From Ruminiclostridium sp. (lineage in GTDB: Bacteria > Bacillota > Clostridia > Oscillospirales > Ruminococcaceae), in contig JAGANY010000005.1 of assembly GCA_017624025.1 (NCBI GenBank), forward strand, positions 1 to 64,000: a DNA stretch of 64,000 nucleotides. The letters are read 5' to 3'. A model generated the notes under the pieces. The model made no database searches. It had not been told where the DNA came from and was given only the letters and a program-made list of their open reading frames with translations. The position numbers and the translations under genes are program-made. Positions 18,189 through 27,213 of the stretch are shown here, in pieces. How positions within the stretch are numbered: the first letter of the stretch is position 1; each line of letters starts with the position of its first letter.

Positions 18189-21100
18189 TAAACAGCTGGA
18201 GGCTATAAACCACCGTGAAGGCTCTGCTATAGTTTCCGCCGCCGCCGGAAGCGGTAAAACCGCCGTTCTTGTAGAAAGAGTAATAAGGCTTCTTATGGAC
18301 GAGGAAAACCCCGTAAATGCGGACGAGCTTGTTGTTGCAACCTTTACGGAAAAGGCGGCAGGCGAGCTTAAGACCCGTCTTAATACCGCACTTTCAAAGG
18401 CTATGGAAGAAAATCCCCATAACGAACATCTTAAAGACCAGCTTTTAAAGCTTGAGGACGCAAGTATTTCTACTATAAGCTCATTCTGTATCCGACTTAT
18501 CCGCAATAACAGCGTAGCTCTTGGTCTTTCTCCCGACTTCGGAATCATAGACGAGGCGGAAAGCAAGCTTTTATTCGCCCGTGCTCTCGAAACGACGCTG
18601 GACGATTTCTATGAAAATGCTCCCGAAGAGGAAAAGGGGCTTGTTTATGACTGGTACGGCGAGGAAAACGACAAGGAATTATGTACGTATATAACAAACC
18701 TCTGTACTTTTTTCAGAAAGCTTCCCGATTCCGAAAAGGCGGTAAAGGACTGGACTCATCTTTACGAAAACCCTGCCCTTTACGAAGACGAATACCGCAA
18801 TATCTATATAGACCGCTTTATTAAGCCCATTATCAATAAGCTTATAAACACTTTACCCGAAGACCGGTTTATATGGGACGAAAAAGCCGCTCCTTTTCTC
18901 GAAAACTGGAGAAATCTTATAAAGTCTGCCTGTATCTACGCAAGGGTCTATGACGGATTTATTTTTTACAATGAAAACACCCGCTCCTATACGGAGGATG
19001 ATGAAGAATTCGACGAGTATGTTGAAGATTTGTTCAGCACCCATACCGAGCTTATCGATGTAATAGAAGCCGAGCTTCCCACCGTTCCCCGTAAAAATAT
19101 GAAGGAGGGCTTCGATAATTCATATCTCAAGGAAATAGATAAAGAGCTTGAAAAGCTCTGGACGAAGCTTATGACGGAGTTCGGATATATAATGAATTTT
19201 ACGAAGGATATAACCGAATGTGCTCCTGTTTTTAAAATTCTTCTTTCTCTTTCGGAAAAAACCGAAGCGGAGTTCTCGAGACGTAAACGCCTTAAGAATA
19301 AGGTGGATTTTTCCGACGCGGAAATCTTTACCCTTAAGCTTTTAAAGGACGAAAAAATTGCCGCCGACCTAAGACGAAGCATATCCGTTATAATCGTTGA
19401 CGAGTTCCAGGACAGCAACGATATGCAGTATGAAATTTTCCGTACTCTTTCGAGAGACGGCAAAAACCTCTTCTTCGTAGGAGATATAAAACAGTCGATT
19501 TACCATTTCCGAGGTGCAAACCCCCACGTTTTCGCACGTATCCTCGAAGACCCTGCTTTTAAAACAATATATCTCAATAAGAATTTCCGAAGCTCTTCGG
19601 CGGTCATCGATTCGGTAAACGCTCTTTTCGAAAAGACAATGACAAAAGAGGTCGGCGAGGTCGATTACGACGAAAATGCAAAGCTTGTACAAGGCAAGGC
19701 TTACGAAACCGACGAAGCATATAAAACCGAGCTTATCCGTCTTTGCGGAAAGAATATGAAGGCCGCACGCATATCCGAAGCGGCGTATGTCGCCGACCGT
19801 ATAAGAAATATGGTCGAAAGCGGCTTCCTCGTTACCGATAAGGACGGAAGAAGACCCTGCTGCTACGGCGATTTCGCTATACTTATGGGTAAGTACAAGA
19901 CTAACGCTTTTATCTATAAAAACGCTCTGGCTAAAGCGGGTGTGCCCTTTGAAGCTAAAGAAGACGGTGCCTTTACCGATTTTATCGAGGTAAAGCTTGT
20001 GCTTTCCCTTATCCGTATCATAGATAACCCTTACAATGACTGTGCCCTTGCGGTCGTTCTTTCCAATCCGCCCTACAGCTTTTCCGCAAACGAGCTTATG
20101 GAAGGAAAGCTTTCGGGCGGAAAGAAGCATAAAAATATGTTTTCGGGAATTATCGGGTATGCAAAGGAAAACGAAAAAGCAAGGCTGTTCCTTGAAGAAT
20201 TTACCGCTCTCCGTAATTTCTCGGCCGAACATTCTCCCGAACAGCTCGTACGTAAAATATATGACGAAAGCGGAGTTGTAACGGCAATTCTCGCTATGCC
20301 CGACGGAGATAAGAGAGACTCTAACCTTAAGCTTCTCATAAACTACGCAAAACAGTTCTCCGAAAACGGAAAGAAGGGGCTTTGCGATTTCCTTAACTAT
20401 ATGGAGAACATTGACAGAGGAAGTATCGCTCTCGCACAGGCACAGAGTGCCGCCGCTTCCGATAATTCCGTAAAGATTATGACCATACACGGTTCTAAAG
20501 GTCTCGAGTTCCCTATATGTATTGTATCAAACACCCCCGATTTCTATCTCCAGCGTTCCCCCGGTAAAATCATATCGGATATTGACGCAGGAATAGGTAT
20601 GCAGGTGGTTTATAACGACAAGCATCTCGTTAAAAACACATTTCTCTACAATTATATAAAGAAGCTTATGGCTGTACAGGAATTAAGCGAGGAAATGAGA
20701 CTTCTTTACGTTGCGGCAACACGAGCAAAGGAAAAGCTTATTTTTACCGCCCCGACGAAAAAGCTTACGGGCTATGACTGTCATCTTAAATGGATAATAG
20801 GAAGCCGAGCAGTTCAGCAGGAGCTTATAAAGAGCGAAATTTATTTCGACTATGCTCCCGAAAAAAGAGAGGACTCCGAGGAAAAGGCTGCCGAAAGGAT
20901 TTTTATAAAGCCTTTTACGGAATACAGCTATATGGAATACTCGAAAATTCCCGCTAAGGTTACCGCAACACAGGTGGGCGTAAAGAGCGTTGATGACTTT
21001 TCGGCGGAGGTAAAGGGCGTTGACCGATTCCTTAAAATGCCGACCTTTGTAAAAAGCGATGAGCCTAAAAAGCTTACAGGAAAGAAAAAGGGCGACGCAT

Positions 21101-21552
21101 ACCATAAGGCTATGGAGCTTCTCGACTTTTCGGGCGATGTAAGCCAGCTCGACGACCTTTATAATAAAGGAAAGCTTACGGAAGCCGAACGTAATTCTAT
21201 CGATGACGAAGAAATAAAAGCCTTTCTCGAAAGCGACCTCTGCCGTCGTTTAAACAACAGCGATAAGGTTTATAAGGAGTATCCCGTATTCTGTGAATAC
21301 TGCCCCGAGGGCTTCCCCGAGGACGAGGAAAAACCTTTTGTACAGGGTATTGCCGACTTATTCTTCGTAGAAAACGGAAAAATCGTGCTTGTGGATTACA
21401 AGACCAATACAGGCGTAACTCCCGAAATGCTCCGGGAAGAATACGAGGGGCAACTTAAAATTTACAGCGACGCCCTCGAAAAAATAACGGGAATGCCTGT
21501 TGCTGAGCGGGTTTTATGGTCTTTTACTTTAAAAACCACTGTAAAAGTGTAA
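18175..21552 (+). CDS. addA: ATP-dependent helicase/nuclease subunit A (AddA)
   Basis: AddA is the UvrD-type 3'-5' helicase plus RecB-like nuclease of the AddAB break-processing complex. The 1125-residue protein has Walker A AAAGSGKT (22-29), Walker B IIVDEFQD, the VGDIKQSIYHFRGA motif, MTIHGSKGLEFP, and a C-terminal nuclease domain with IVLVDYKTNT. The ATG at 18175 sits 5 bases after the AAAGGAGG ribosome site inside the addB end, and starts before the addB stop. Both nuclease domains are intact, as in the Firmicutes two-nuclease enzyme. Confidence 0.94.
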   Translation: MSWTDKQLEAINHREGSAIVSAAAGSGKTAVLVERVIRLLMDEENPVNADELVVATFTEKAAGELKTRLNTALSKAMEENPHNEHLKDQLLKLEDASISTISSFCIRLIRNNSVALGLSPDFGIIDEAESKLLFARALETTLDDFYENAPEEEKGLVYDWYGEENDKELCTYITNLCTFFRKLPDSEKAVKDWTHLYENPALYEDEYRNIYIDRFIKPIINKLINTLPEDRFIWDEKAAPFLENWRNLIKSACIYARVYDGFIFYNENTRSYTEDDEEFDEYVEDLFSTHTELIDVIEAELPTVPRKNMKEGFDNSYLKEIDKELEKLWTKLMTEFGYIMNFTKDITECAPVFKILLSLSEKTEAEFSRRKRLKNKVDFSDAEIFTLKLLKDEKIAADLRRSISVIIVDEFQDSNDMQYEIFRTLSRDGKNLFFVGDIKQSIYHFRGANPHVFARILEDPAFKTIYLNKNFRSSSAVIDSVNALFEKTMTKEVGEVDYDENAKLVQGKAYETDEAYKTELIRLCGKNMKAARISEAAYVADRIRNMVESGFLVTDKDGRRPCCYGDFAILMGKYKTNAFIYKNALAKAGVPFEAKEDGAFTDFIEVKLVLSLIRIIDNPYNDCALAVVLSNPPYSFSANELMEGKLSGGKKHKNMFSGIIGYAKENEKARLFLEEFTALRNFSAEHSPEQLVRKIYDESGVVTAILAMPDGDKRDSNLKLLINYAKQFSENGKKGLCDFLNYMENIDRGSIALAQAQSAAASDNSVKIMTIHGSKGLEFPICIVSNTPDFYLQRSPGKIISDIDAGIGMQVVYNDKHLVKNTFLYNYIKKLMAVQELSEEMRLLYVAATRAKEKLIFTAPTKKLTGYDCHLKWIIGSRAVQQELIKSEIYFDYAPEKREDSEEKAAERIFIKPFTEYSYMEYSKIPAKVTATQVGVKSVDDFSAEVKGVDRFLKMPTFVKSDEPKKLTGKKKGDAYHKAMELLDFSGDVSQLDDLYNKGKLTEAERNSIDDEEIKAFLESDLCRRLNNSDKVYKEYPVFCEYCPEGFPEDEEKPFVQGIADLFFVENGKIVLVDYKTNTGVTPEMLREEYEGQLKIYSDALEKITGMPVAERVLWSFTLKTTVKV

Positions 21553-21611
21553 ACGTTTCAATTTGTTAAATATGCACAAAAAAGCTTTTCTCAATACGGC
21601 ATAAATAACAC

Positions 21612-21640
21612 TTGATTTTTTCGTTTTGATATGATACAAT
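21612..21640 (+). promoter_or_regulatory. Promoter of the first SPDTG surface protein
   Basis: TTGATT (21612-21617), a 17-bp spacer and TACAAT (21635-21640). A 60-base leader and a GGAGGA ribosome site follow. Confidence 0.75.
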
Positions 21641-21706
21641 GACAATGATATATTATGCGATAGTGTAATATCAAAAAAACAAAAATTTTTATGGAGGATT
21701 TAAAAA

Positions 21707-22483
21707 ATGAAAATCAGAAAGATTTTAGCAGCAGCTGCAGGCGCAGCAGTTGCAGTATCCGCTTTAGCTACAACAGCAGCAGCTGCTGACTACACAGGCT
21801 ATATCGGTTTCCAGACAACAACTTACAGCTTCAGAAACGACTGGGACGAAGCTAACTACGGTTTAGCTACCGATTACTTCGATGATTTCGTAGTTTGGGG
21901 CGACGCTAACACAGACCCTGAAACATTCCCCGAATATGAAGATTACTTCGATTATGATATCGCTGGTTACCTTCTCCCTGCTACATACACAGACGTAGCT
22001 ATCACAGGCGACGGCACATACACAGTTAAGGCTGAAGGCATTGACTGGGGCTTAAAGAGCGAATCCGACTTCAACCTCATCTTCGTTTCCACAAATATTC
22101 CTATAGACGCTGGTGCAGTTTGTACATCCGCTACAGTATATGTTGACGGCGAAGCTGTTAAGACATACGAAAACCCCATTTGTGACGAAACAAAGGCTTG
22201 CTTCAATATCGGCCTCGTAAACATCTGGAACACAGATATCGGTTCCTATGGTCTCGCATTCCCCACAGAATCCCTTGCAATCGAATTCACAGTAGAAGGC
22301 CTTGGTGCTCCTGCTGCTGACGAAGCTCCTGTTGCTGACGAAGCTCCTGCTGCCGGCGACGTTGACGCTTCCACAGATTCTTCCAAGGGCTCCCCTGACA
22401 CAGGTGTTGAAGACGTAGCTGTTATCGGCGGTCTCGCAATCCTTGCAGGTGCTGCTATCGCTTTCACAAGAAAGAGAAAGTAA
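21707..22483 (+). CDS. Secreted cell-wall-anchored protein with a variant (SPDTG) sorting signal, copy 1
   Basis: The 258-residue protein has an Ala-rich signal peptide (about 1-26), an acidic, aromatic-rich beta-type domain (about 27-200), a repeated ADEAPxADEAPA linker, and a C-terminal SPDTG, hydrophobic stretch and KRK tail. That order is the class of sortase substrate signal in which SPDTG replaces LPXTG. The next gene encodes a paralogue with the same signal peptide and C-terminus but a different middle. Codon choice is biased (GCT, ACA, GTT), as in highly expressed genes, and the gene has its own promoter and terminator. The function of the middle domain is unknown; a carbohydrate-binding or structural role is only a guess. 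Confidence 0.7.
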   Translation: MKIRKILAAAAGAAVAVSALATTAAAADYTGYIGFQTTTYSFRNDWDEANYGLATDYFDDFVVWGDANTDPETFPEYEDYFDYDIAGYLLPATYTDVAITGDGTYTVKAEGIDWGLKSESDFNLIFVSTNIPIDAGAVCTSATVYVDGEAVKTYENPICDETKACFNIGLVNIWNTDIGSYGLAFPTESLAIEFTVEGLGAPAADEAPVADEAPAAGDVDASTDSSKGSPDTGVEDVAVIGGLAILAGAAIAFTRKRK

Positions 22484-22504
22484 TTGAACCTTAATTAAAA
22501 CGAT

Positions 22505-22546
22505 AAATCGCTTCCGCTCATTACGCAGCGGAAGCGATTTTATTTT
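22505..22546 (+). terminator. Intrinsic terminator
   Basis: AAATCGCTTCCGCT (22505-22518) pairs with AGCGGAAGCGATTT (22527-22540), followed by TATTTT. This is a 14-bp stem just after the surface protein gene. Confidence 0.88.
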
Positions 22547-22624
22547 CGGCTTTTCTTTTACTTTATAACCTAAAAATTGTATAAAATCGTATAAATCTAT
22601 ATATAATTTTGTGCAAAATGCGAA

Positions 22625-22653
22625 TTGTTTGTTTTACTGCAATACTGTATAAT
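22625..22653 (+). promoter_or_regulatory. Promoter of the second SPDTG surface protein
   Basis: TTGTTT (22625-22630), a 17-bp spacer and TATAAT (22648-22653). The leader contains a small stem-loop (TTGTGGT with ACCACAA, about 22665-22687) just before the ribosome site. Confidence 0.7.
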
Positions 22654-22717
22654 ATCTTTATACGATTGTGGTGTAATCGTAACCACAACGCAAAACCATT
22701 TTATGGAGGACACTCAA

Positions 22718-23521
22718 ATGAAATTAAGAAAAGTATTAGCAGGCATTATGGCTTCTGCTGTTGCAGTTTCCGCTATGGCTATCACAACTTCCGCTGAACC
22801 TATGGATCAGGGTATCTTCGTAATCGGCTTCGGTGATGCTGACTGGAAGGCTTCCTTCTGGGGCAAGGACGGCGATACAATCGACTCCAGCTACCAGCAG
22901 ACAGCTGTTCTTAACGGCAACGGTGTTTACACAGTATCTTTAGACCTCTCCGCTGGTTACACAGCTGACGGTTGGGTTGACGAAGACACAGGCGACGATC
23001 TCGTTCTTACAACAGGTAACAGCATCGGTGCTATGGGTCTCCAGATCTACGGCGAATATCCTACATTAGGTGTTGACATCCAGTCCGTAACAATCGACGG
23101 TGTAGATTTCCCTCTCCAGGGTGCTTCCTACACAAACGATGAAGACGGCGGCAGAAGAACAAACATCTACAATGCTTGGGCTGCTTACGACGCTGGTAAG
23201 GAAGACCACATCACTAAGGATGCAGCTACAGCTACTCCTACACTTATCGACATTTCTTCTTTAACAGAATGGTCCAAGATTGAAGTTACATTCGAAGTTT
23301 ACGGCCTCGAAGAAACAGCTGACGCTCCTACAGTTGAAGAAACACCTATCGTTGACGCTCCCGCTGCTGACACTGAAGAAGCTCCTGCTGCTGGCGATGT
23401 TGACGCTGGTACAGATTCTTCCAAGGGCTCCCCTGACACAGGTGCTGAAGACGTAGCAGTTGTTGCTGGTCTTGCAATCGTTGCTGCCGGTGCTGCTCTC
23501 GTTTCTAAGAAGAGAAAGTAA
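22718..23521 (+). CDS. Secreted cell-wall-anchored protein with a variant (SPDTG) sorting signal, copy 2
   Basis: The 267-residue paralogue of the preceding gene has a signal peptide MKLRKVLAGIMASAV..., a different acidic beta-type middle domain (about 30-205), an Ala/Pro/Glu linker, and the same C-terminal block SSKGSPDTG, hydrophobic helix and KKRK. The ATG at 22718 follows ATGGAGGACACTCAA, a strong ribosome site, and gives a clean signal peptide; longer in-frame starts do not. Codon bias again suggests high expression. The two genes look like an old tandem duplication in which the anchor parts were kept and the exposed part changed. The ligand is unknown and no sortase gene lies in the window. 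Confidence 0.7.
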   Translation: MKLRKVLAGIMASAVAVSAMAITTSAEPMDQGIFVIGFGDADWKASFWGKDGDTIDSSYQQTAVLNGNGVYTVSLDLSAGYTADGWVDEDTGDDLVLTTGNSIGAMGLQIYGEYPTLGVDIQSVTIDGVDFPLQGASYTNDEDGGRRTNIYNAWAAYDAGKEDHITKDAATATPTLIDISSLTEWSKIEVTFEVYGLEETADAPTVEETPIVDAPAADTEEAPAAGDVDAGTDSSKGSPDTGAEDVAVVAGLAIVAAGAALVSKKRK

Positions 23522-23541
23522 TTTAAAATTACGTACTTAAG

Positions 23542-23570
23542 AAAAGCCTCCGTTTTCGGAGGCTTTTTTC
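23542..23570 (+). terminator. Intrinsic terminator
   Basis: AAGCCTCCG (23544-23552) pairs with CGGAGGCTT (23557-23565), followed by a T-run. It separates the second surface protein gene from rhaB. Confidence 0.9.
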
Positions 23571-23600
23571 ACACACAGATTTTTAACGAAAGGGATTATT

Positions 23601-25022
23601 ATGTCAAAAGTACTTGTTTTCGATTTCGGTGCCTCCTCTGCCCGTGCAATTATGGTTGAAACAGACGGAAAAAACCTTAAGACCGAAGAAATTCACCGTT
23701 TTCCCAACAACCCTATTACTGTAAATGATACTCTTTACTGGGATATAGATACGCTTCTCAGCGAAGTTAAAACTGCCGTTATAAAGGCTGACAGCTACGG
23801 CTTTGAGGCTGTTTCGGTAGATACCTGGGGCGTTGACTTTGCTATAATGGACGATGAGGGAAATTTTGTTGAAAAACCCGTTCATTACCGTGATAAGAGA
23901 ACAGCCGATGTAATTGACGAGGTAAACGCTCTCTTCGGCGGTGCAGACAAGCTTTATATGAAAACAGGTATCCAAAGTGCCTGGTTCAACACCATCTACC
24001 AGCTTTATGCCCTTAAAAAGACTCGCCCCGAAAGTCTTTCGGGAAAGGTTCATTTCCTTATGATGCCCGACCTTATCGCCCACTATCTTACAGGCTCATT
24101 CAGAAACGAGTACGCGGAAGCTACAACCTCTTCCCTGCTTAATCCCGAAACAAAGGACTGGGACAAGGAAATTCTCGAAAAGCTCGGCATAAGCCCCGAA
24201 ATATTCTGCCCGATGATAAATTCGGGAGAGATATACGGCTTCTTAAAGCCCGAATTTACCCGCAGAAGAATGAATATTCCTGTTGTTGCCGTACCCAGCC
24301 ACGATACAGCGGCGGCCGTTGCGGCTGTACCGTCGGAAGAAAAGGAATTCCTCTTTATAAGCACAGGCACCTGGGCATTATTCGGCACGGAGCTTTCCGC
24401 TCCCGTTATCTCCGAGGAAGCGTACAAGGCAGGTCTTACCAACGAAGGCGGTCACAGCGGTACGATTACCTTCCTTAAAAACATTATGGGTATGTGGCTT
24501 TTCCAGGAAATCCGCCGTGATTTTACAGAAAAAGGCGTTCCTCTGAGCTTTGCCGAAATGGAGACTCTTGCCCGCAACGCAAAGCCCTCTGTTTCTTTTA
24601 TCAATCCCAACGACGAAAGCTTTTCACAGCCGGGAGATATGCCCGAAAAGGTGAAAAAATATGTTGAAAAGACAGGTCAGAAGCCTCTTTCGGGCATTTC
24701 CGAGATTATTCGCTGCGTTTATGACAGCCTCGCACGAGAATTTTCCAGCACTCTCGCTGATATTGAAAAAATAACAGGCAAAAGCTATAATAAAATCTAT
24801 ATGTTCGGCGGTGGAACAAAGGATAGTCTTCTCTGCCAGCTTACCGCCGATGCTTCGGGAAGAACCGTCGTGGCAGGCCCCACAGAAGCTACATCTATCG
24901 GTAACGCTCTTTGTGCATTTGTAGGCTCGGGTGCTATCCCTTCGGTTGCCGAAGCAAGAAAAATCGTCATCAGTGCCGGCCTCACAAAGACTTTTGAGCC
25001 CTGTTATGATGCTCTTATTTAA
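23601..25022 (+). CDS. rhaB: Rhamnulokinase
   Basis: RhaB phosphorylates L-rhamnulose at O-1 in L-rhamnose catabolism. The 473-residue FGGY-family sugar kinase has an N-terminal phosphate loop FDFGASSARAI, the SVDTWGVDFA motif typical of rhamnulokinase, and the C-terminal ATP-binding GGGTKDSLLCQ. Length is standard. No rhaA, rhaD or transporter is next to it, so the pathway must be completed elsewhere or the kinase may act on a related ketose. No obvious promoter was found between the terminator at 23570 and the start at 23601, and the ribosome site is GAAAGGG. Confidence 0.9.
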   Translation: MSKVLVFDFGASSARAIMVETDGKNLKTEEIHRFPNNPITVNDTLYWDIDTLLSEVKTAVIKADSYGFEAVSVDTWGVDFAIMDDEGNFVEKPVHYRDKRTADVIDEVNALFGGADKLYMKTGIQSAWFNTIYQLYALKKTRPESLSGKVHFLMMPDLIAHYLTGSFRNEYAEATTSSLLNPETKDWDKEILEKLGISPEIFCPMINSGEIYGFLKPEFTRRRMNIPVVAVPSHDTAAAVAAVPSEEKEFLFISTGTWALFGTELSAPVISEEAYKAGLTNEGGHSGTITFLKNIMGMWLFQEIRRDFTEKGVPLSFAEMETLARNAKPSVSFINPNDESFSQPGDMPEKVKKYVEKTGQKPLSGISEIIRCVYDSLAREFSSTLADIEKITGKSYNKIYMFGGGTKDSLLCQLTADASGRTVVAGPTEATSIGNALCAFVGSGAIPSVAEARKIVISAGLTKTFEPCYDALI

Positions 25023-25228
25023 GTGTTTATGAGTATTAACGAGGGAAACCCTTTTGAAAAAGGGCTTTCCCTCGAGCTCCCTTCCGAAAACTTTCAGTTT
25101 AAATTCAAGACCCACAGGATAAACCTGTGGGTCTTGAATTTATATTAAAAGTCTTTGGAAGAGGGTTCGGGAGAAAGCCTTTCTTCAGAAAGGTTTCTCC
25201 CGTTACTACCTATAAATACTTTTATAAC
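25022..25228. repeat. Family B nested palindrome (copy B1)
   Basis: Left hairpin at 25040-25074 (GAGGGAAACCC arms). The central perfect 18-bp stem is 25101-25118 with 25124-25141 (AAATTCAAGACCCACAGG). The right hairpin is at 25168-25202 (GGGAGAAACC arms), and outer arms around GTATTAACG and CGTTACTACC are complementary. It fills the convergent gap between rhaB and the GH5 gene. Confidence 0.9.
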
Positions 25229-25234
25229 AACATC

Positions 25235-26431
25235 TTACTGTATGCCGCAAGTGCCGCCTGCACCTTCGATAAATGCTTTTGCGACCTCGGGGAACATCCA
25301 GGTGTTGTCTCTACGGTTAAGGAGACCGAATTTTTCTCCGTTTCCGCTGAAGGAACCGTTGTCCCACCAGGTACAGGTTACGCCGATTTCACGCATAACC
25401 TTTGTGTAATAGCCTGCCCATTCGATACGGGCTTCAAGATTATCCTTGTTCATAGCGCCGGTCTCACCGATGATAACAGGAATACCCTTATCCATATAGC
25501 CTGTCTTTACGGTTTCAACAAGTCTCTGTATGTCCGAAATAGCGGCAGGTCTGTCCGCAACAAATTTGTTAGCGGCAGGATTTGTGTCAAGAGCAAAGCC
25601 GTAGGGGAGATATGCGTGAACGGAAACGATGATTTTGTCGTCATTCTCGGGAAGAATTATTCTTTCGGGTCCGGAGCTGTCGGAGGTCGCACAGTAGCCG
25701 GGTATCACAAGATGACGCTTCGGGTTATTTCCGCCCGAGGCTCTTACGGTTTCAACGAAAGCGGCGTTTGTCGCATTTACTACATCCCAGCCTTCGTCGT
25801 CGCCTGCACCCCATTCCTTGTCTGTACCCTTCATACGGGGTTCGTTCTGTCCCTCGAAAATAAGGTGTTCGTCGTAATCCTTGAAATTATCGGCAATCTG
25901 TGTCCAGATTTTCTTCATTTTTGTTACAGCCTTTTCCTTGTTGTCGGCAAAGGTGTTGTTCCAGTCCTCGTGGTGAAGATTTATAATAACATAGGTGTTT
26001 TCGTCGATAGCGTAGTTTACAACCTCGGTTACTCTCGCCATCCATTCGGGGTCTATGTTGTCCTCGGCGTCAAGGTGTCCGCTCCAGGTTACAGGAATAC
26101 GGATAAGGTTAAAGCCTGCCGCCTTTACGGTATCAAGGGTCTCTTTTGTAGTTTTCGGATTGCCCCAGGAGGTCTCGCTTTCAAGCCCTGTTCCCGTTGC
26201 GTCGAATGTGTTTCCGAGGTTCCAGCCTGCCACAAGCTCGCCTATAAGCTCCATAGAGGGAATATCACGTATTTCTCCCGCTACGCTTTCCGGTACTGTT
26301 ATAGCAGGTGCTTCGGAAACGGCAGTTGTGGTCGCTTCGGTATCAGCGGTATTGCTGTTATTGCAGCCCGCAAGCATTGAAACGGCAGTTATCGCCGCAA
26401 GAGCTGCAGAAAAAAATCTTTTAAACTTCAT
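25235..26431 (-). CDS. GH5-family endoglucanase (cellulase) lipoprotein
   Basis: The 398-residue protein has a lipoprotein signal (lipid Cys at residue 23 in SMLAGCNN), a short Thr-rich linker and a GH5 TIM-barrel. The barrel begins with AGWNLGNTFDATG, a start typical of subfamily GH5_4 endoglucanases and xyloglucanases. The catalytic acid/base is E197 in FEGQNEPR and the nucleophile is E323 in IIGETGA. NLHHEDW and WWDNG are also present. The enzyme would cut beta-1,4-glucan or xyloglucan while tethered to the membrane; there is no dockerin or carbohydrate-binding module. The start follows GAAAGGAACG. Family and catalytic residues are clear; the exact substrate is not. Confidence 0.92.
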   Translation of the reverse strand: MKFKRFFSAALAAITAVSMLAGCNNSNTADTEATTTAVSEAPAITVPESVAGEIRDIPSMELIGELVAGWNLGNTFDATGTGLESETSWGNPKTTKETLDTVKAAGFNLIRIPVTWSGHLDAEDNIDPEWMARVTEVVNYAIDENTYVIINLHHEDWNNTFADNKEKAVTKMKKIWTQIADNFKDYDEHLIFEGQNEPRMKGTDKEWGAGDDEGWDVVNATNAAFVETVRASGGNNPKRHLVIPGYCATSDSSGPERIILPENDDKIIVSVHAYLPYGFALDTNPAANKFVADRPAAISDIQRLVETVKTGYMDKGIPVIIGETGAMNKDNLEARIEWAGYYTKVMREIGVTCTWWDNGSFSGNGEKFGLLNRRDNTWMFPEVAKAFIEGAGGTCGIQ

Positions 26432-26612
26432 AATCGTTCCTTTCGGGAAAATTTAATTATAGTCTCACATAATATCCTATCATAAGCGGATAATTATTTC
26501 AACTGTTAATCCTGCACAAATATACAGTTTTAAAATCTACATAAACGTAAAAAAACAGCTGTGAAGAGCCTTTAAAAAAGCAACAAATTTATTTAGCAAC
26601 ACTCTTATTCTA

Positions 26613-26641
26613 TTGACAAAAAGTACAAATTGTGGTATAAT
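26613..26641 (+). promoter_or_regulatory. Promoter of the small membrane protein pair
   Basis: TTGACA (26613-26618), a 17-bp spacer and TATAAT (26636-26641). Both boxes are perfect consensus, which implies strong expression. Confidence 0.9.
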
Positions 26642-26689
26642 TCATAATGATTTAATAACGGGCAGAGCCCGAAAGAAAGGAAAGTATCA

Positions 26690-27196
26690 ATGTCCGAAAA
26701 TACAGTATCTCAGATTACTGAGGATTTTTACGAAAAGGATTACATAGAGGACGAGTTCGGCGTAGGACTTAAGGCATATCTCGGCGCTCGCTTTGTTCTT
26801 GCTCTTATATGTGTTTTTGCCGCTTTAGGTGCATTATTATGCGTAGTTCTTGGTCATATCTATCCCGACGAAGCAATCAGCAATTTCACAGGTCTCGGAC
26901 CTGCTGCAATCGACGCTAACTATTTTGGTCTTATGATTGCAGGCTATGCACAGGTTGCCTACGCTTTCATCGGCGGTTTCACATCTCTCTGGCTCTTAGT
27001 AAAGAGAAATAAGCTCGCCGCTCTCGTTGACGTTGCAGCATTCGTTGTTTTCTTTGCAGTTTCCCTTGTTATGGGCGGACCTGCTCTTATTACTGACGGT
27101 GCTCCCTGCTGGATACTTTACGTTGTTCTTAACGGCTTATGGTCATTCATCGCATTATTCGCAGGCAAGCATTTCAAGTATATGCCTTTTAAATAA
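26690..27196 (+). CDS. Small polytopic membrane protein of unknown function
   Basis: The 168-residue protein has an acidic N-terminal tail (about 1-28) and four predicted membrane helices (about 30-54, 78-100, 106-130 and 138-158). I do not recognise the family. It is the first gene of a two-gene operon with a perfect-consensus promoter and AAAGGAAAG ribosome site; the partner, also a small membrane protein, starts 17 bases after its stop. The arrangement suggests the two products work together. Confidence 0.75.
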   Translation: MSENTVSQITEDFYEKDYIEDEFGVGLKAYLGARFVLALICVFAALGALLCVVLGHIYPDEAISNFTGLGPAAIDANYFGLMIAGYAQVAYAFIGGFTSLWLLVKRNKLAALVDVAAFVVFFAVSLVMGGPALITDGAPCWILYVVLNGLWSFIALFAGKHFKYMPFK

Positions 27197-27213
27197 GAAA
27201 GGAGAAACAAAAA

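Noticed and set aside
19369..20490. 373-residue open frame on the minus strand inside addA
   Set aside because: Lies opposite the AddA helicase motifs; no family resemblance and no ribosome site.
25127..26380. 417-residue plus-strand open frame across the B1 repeat and the GH5 gene
   Set aside because: It is the complement of the cellulase gene, which has catalytic motifs, lipobox and ribosome site.
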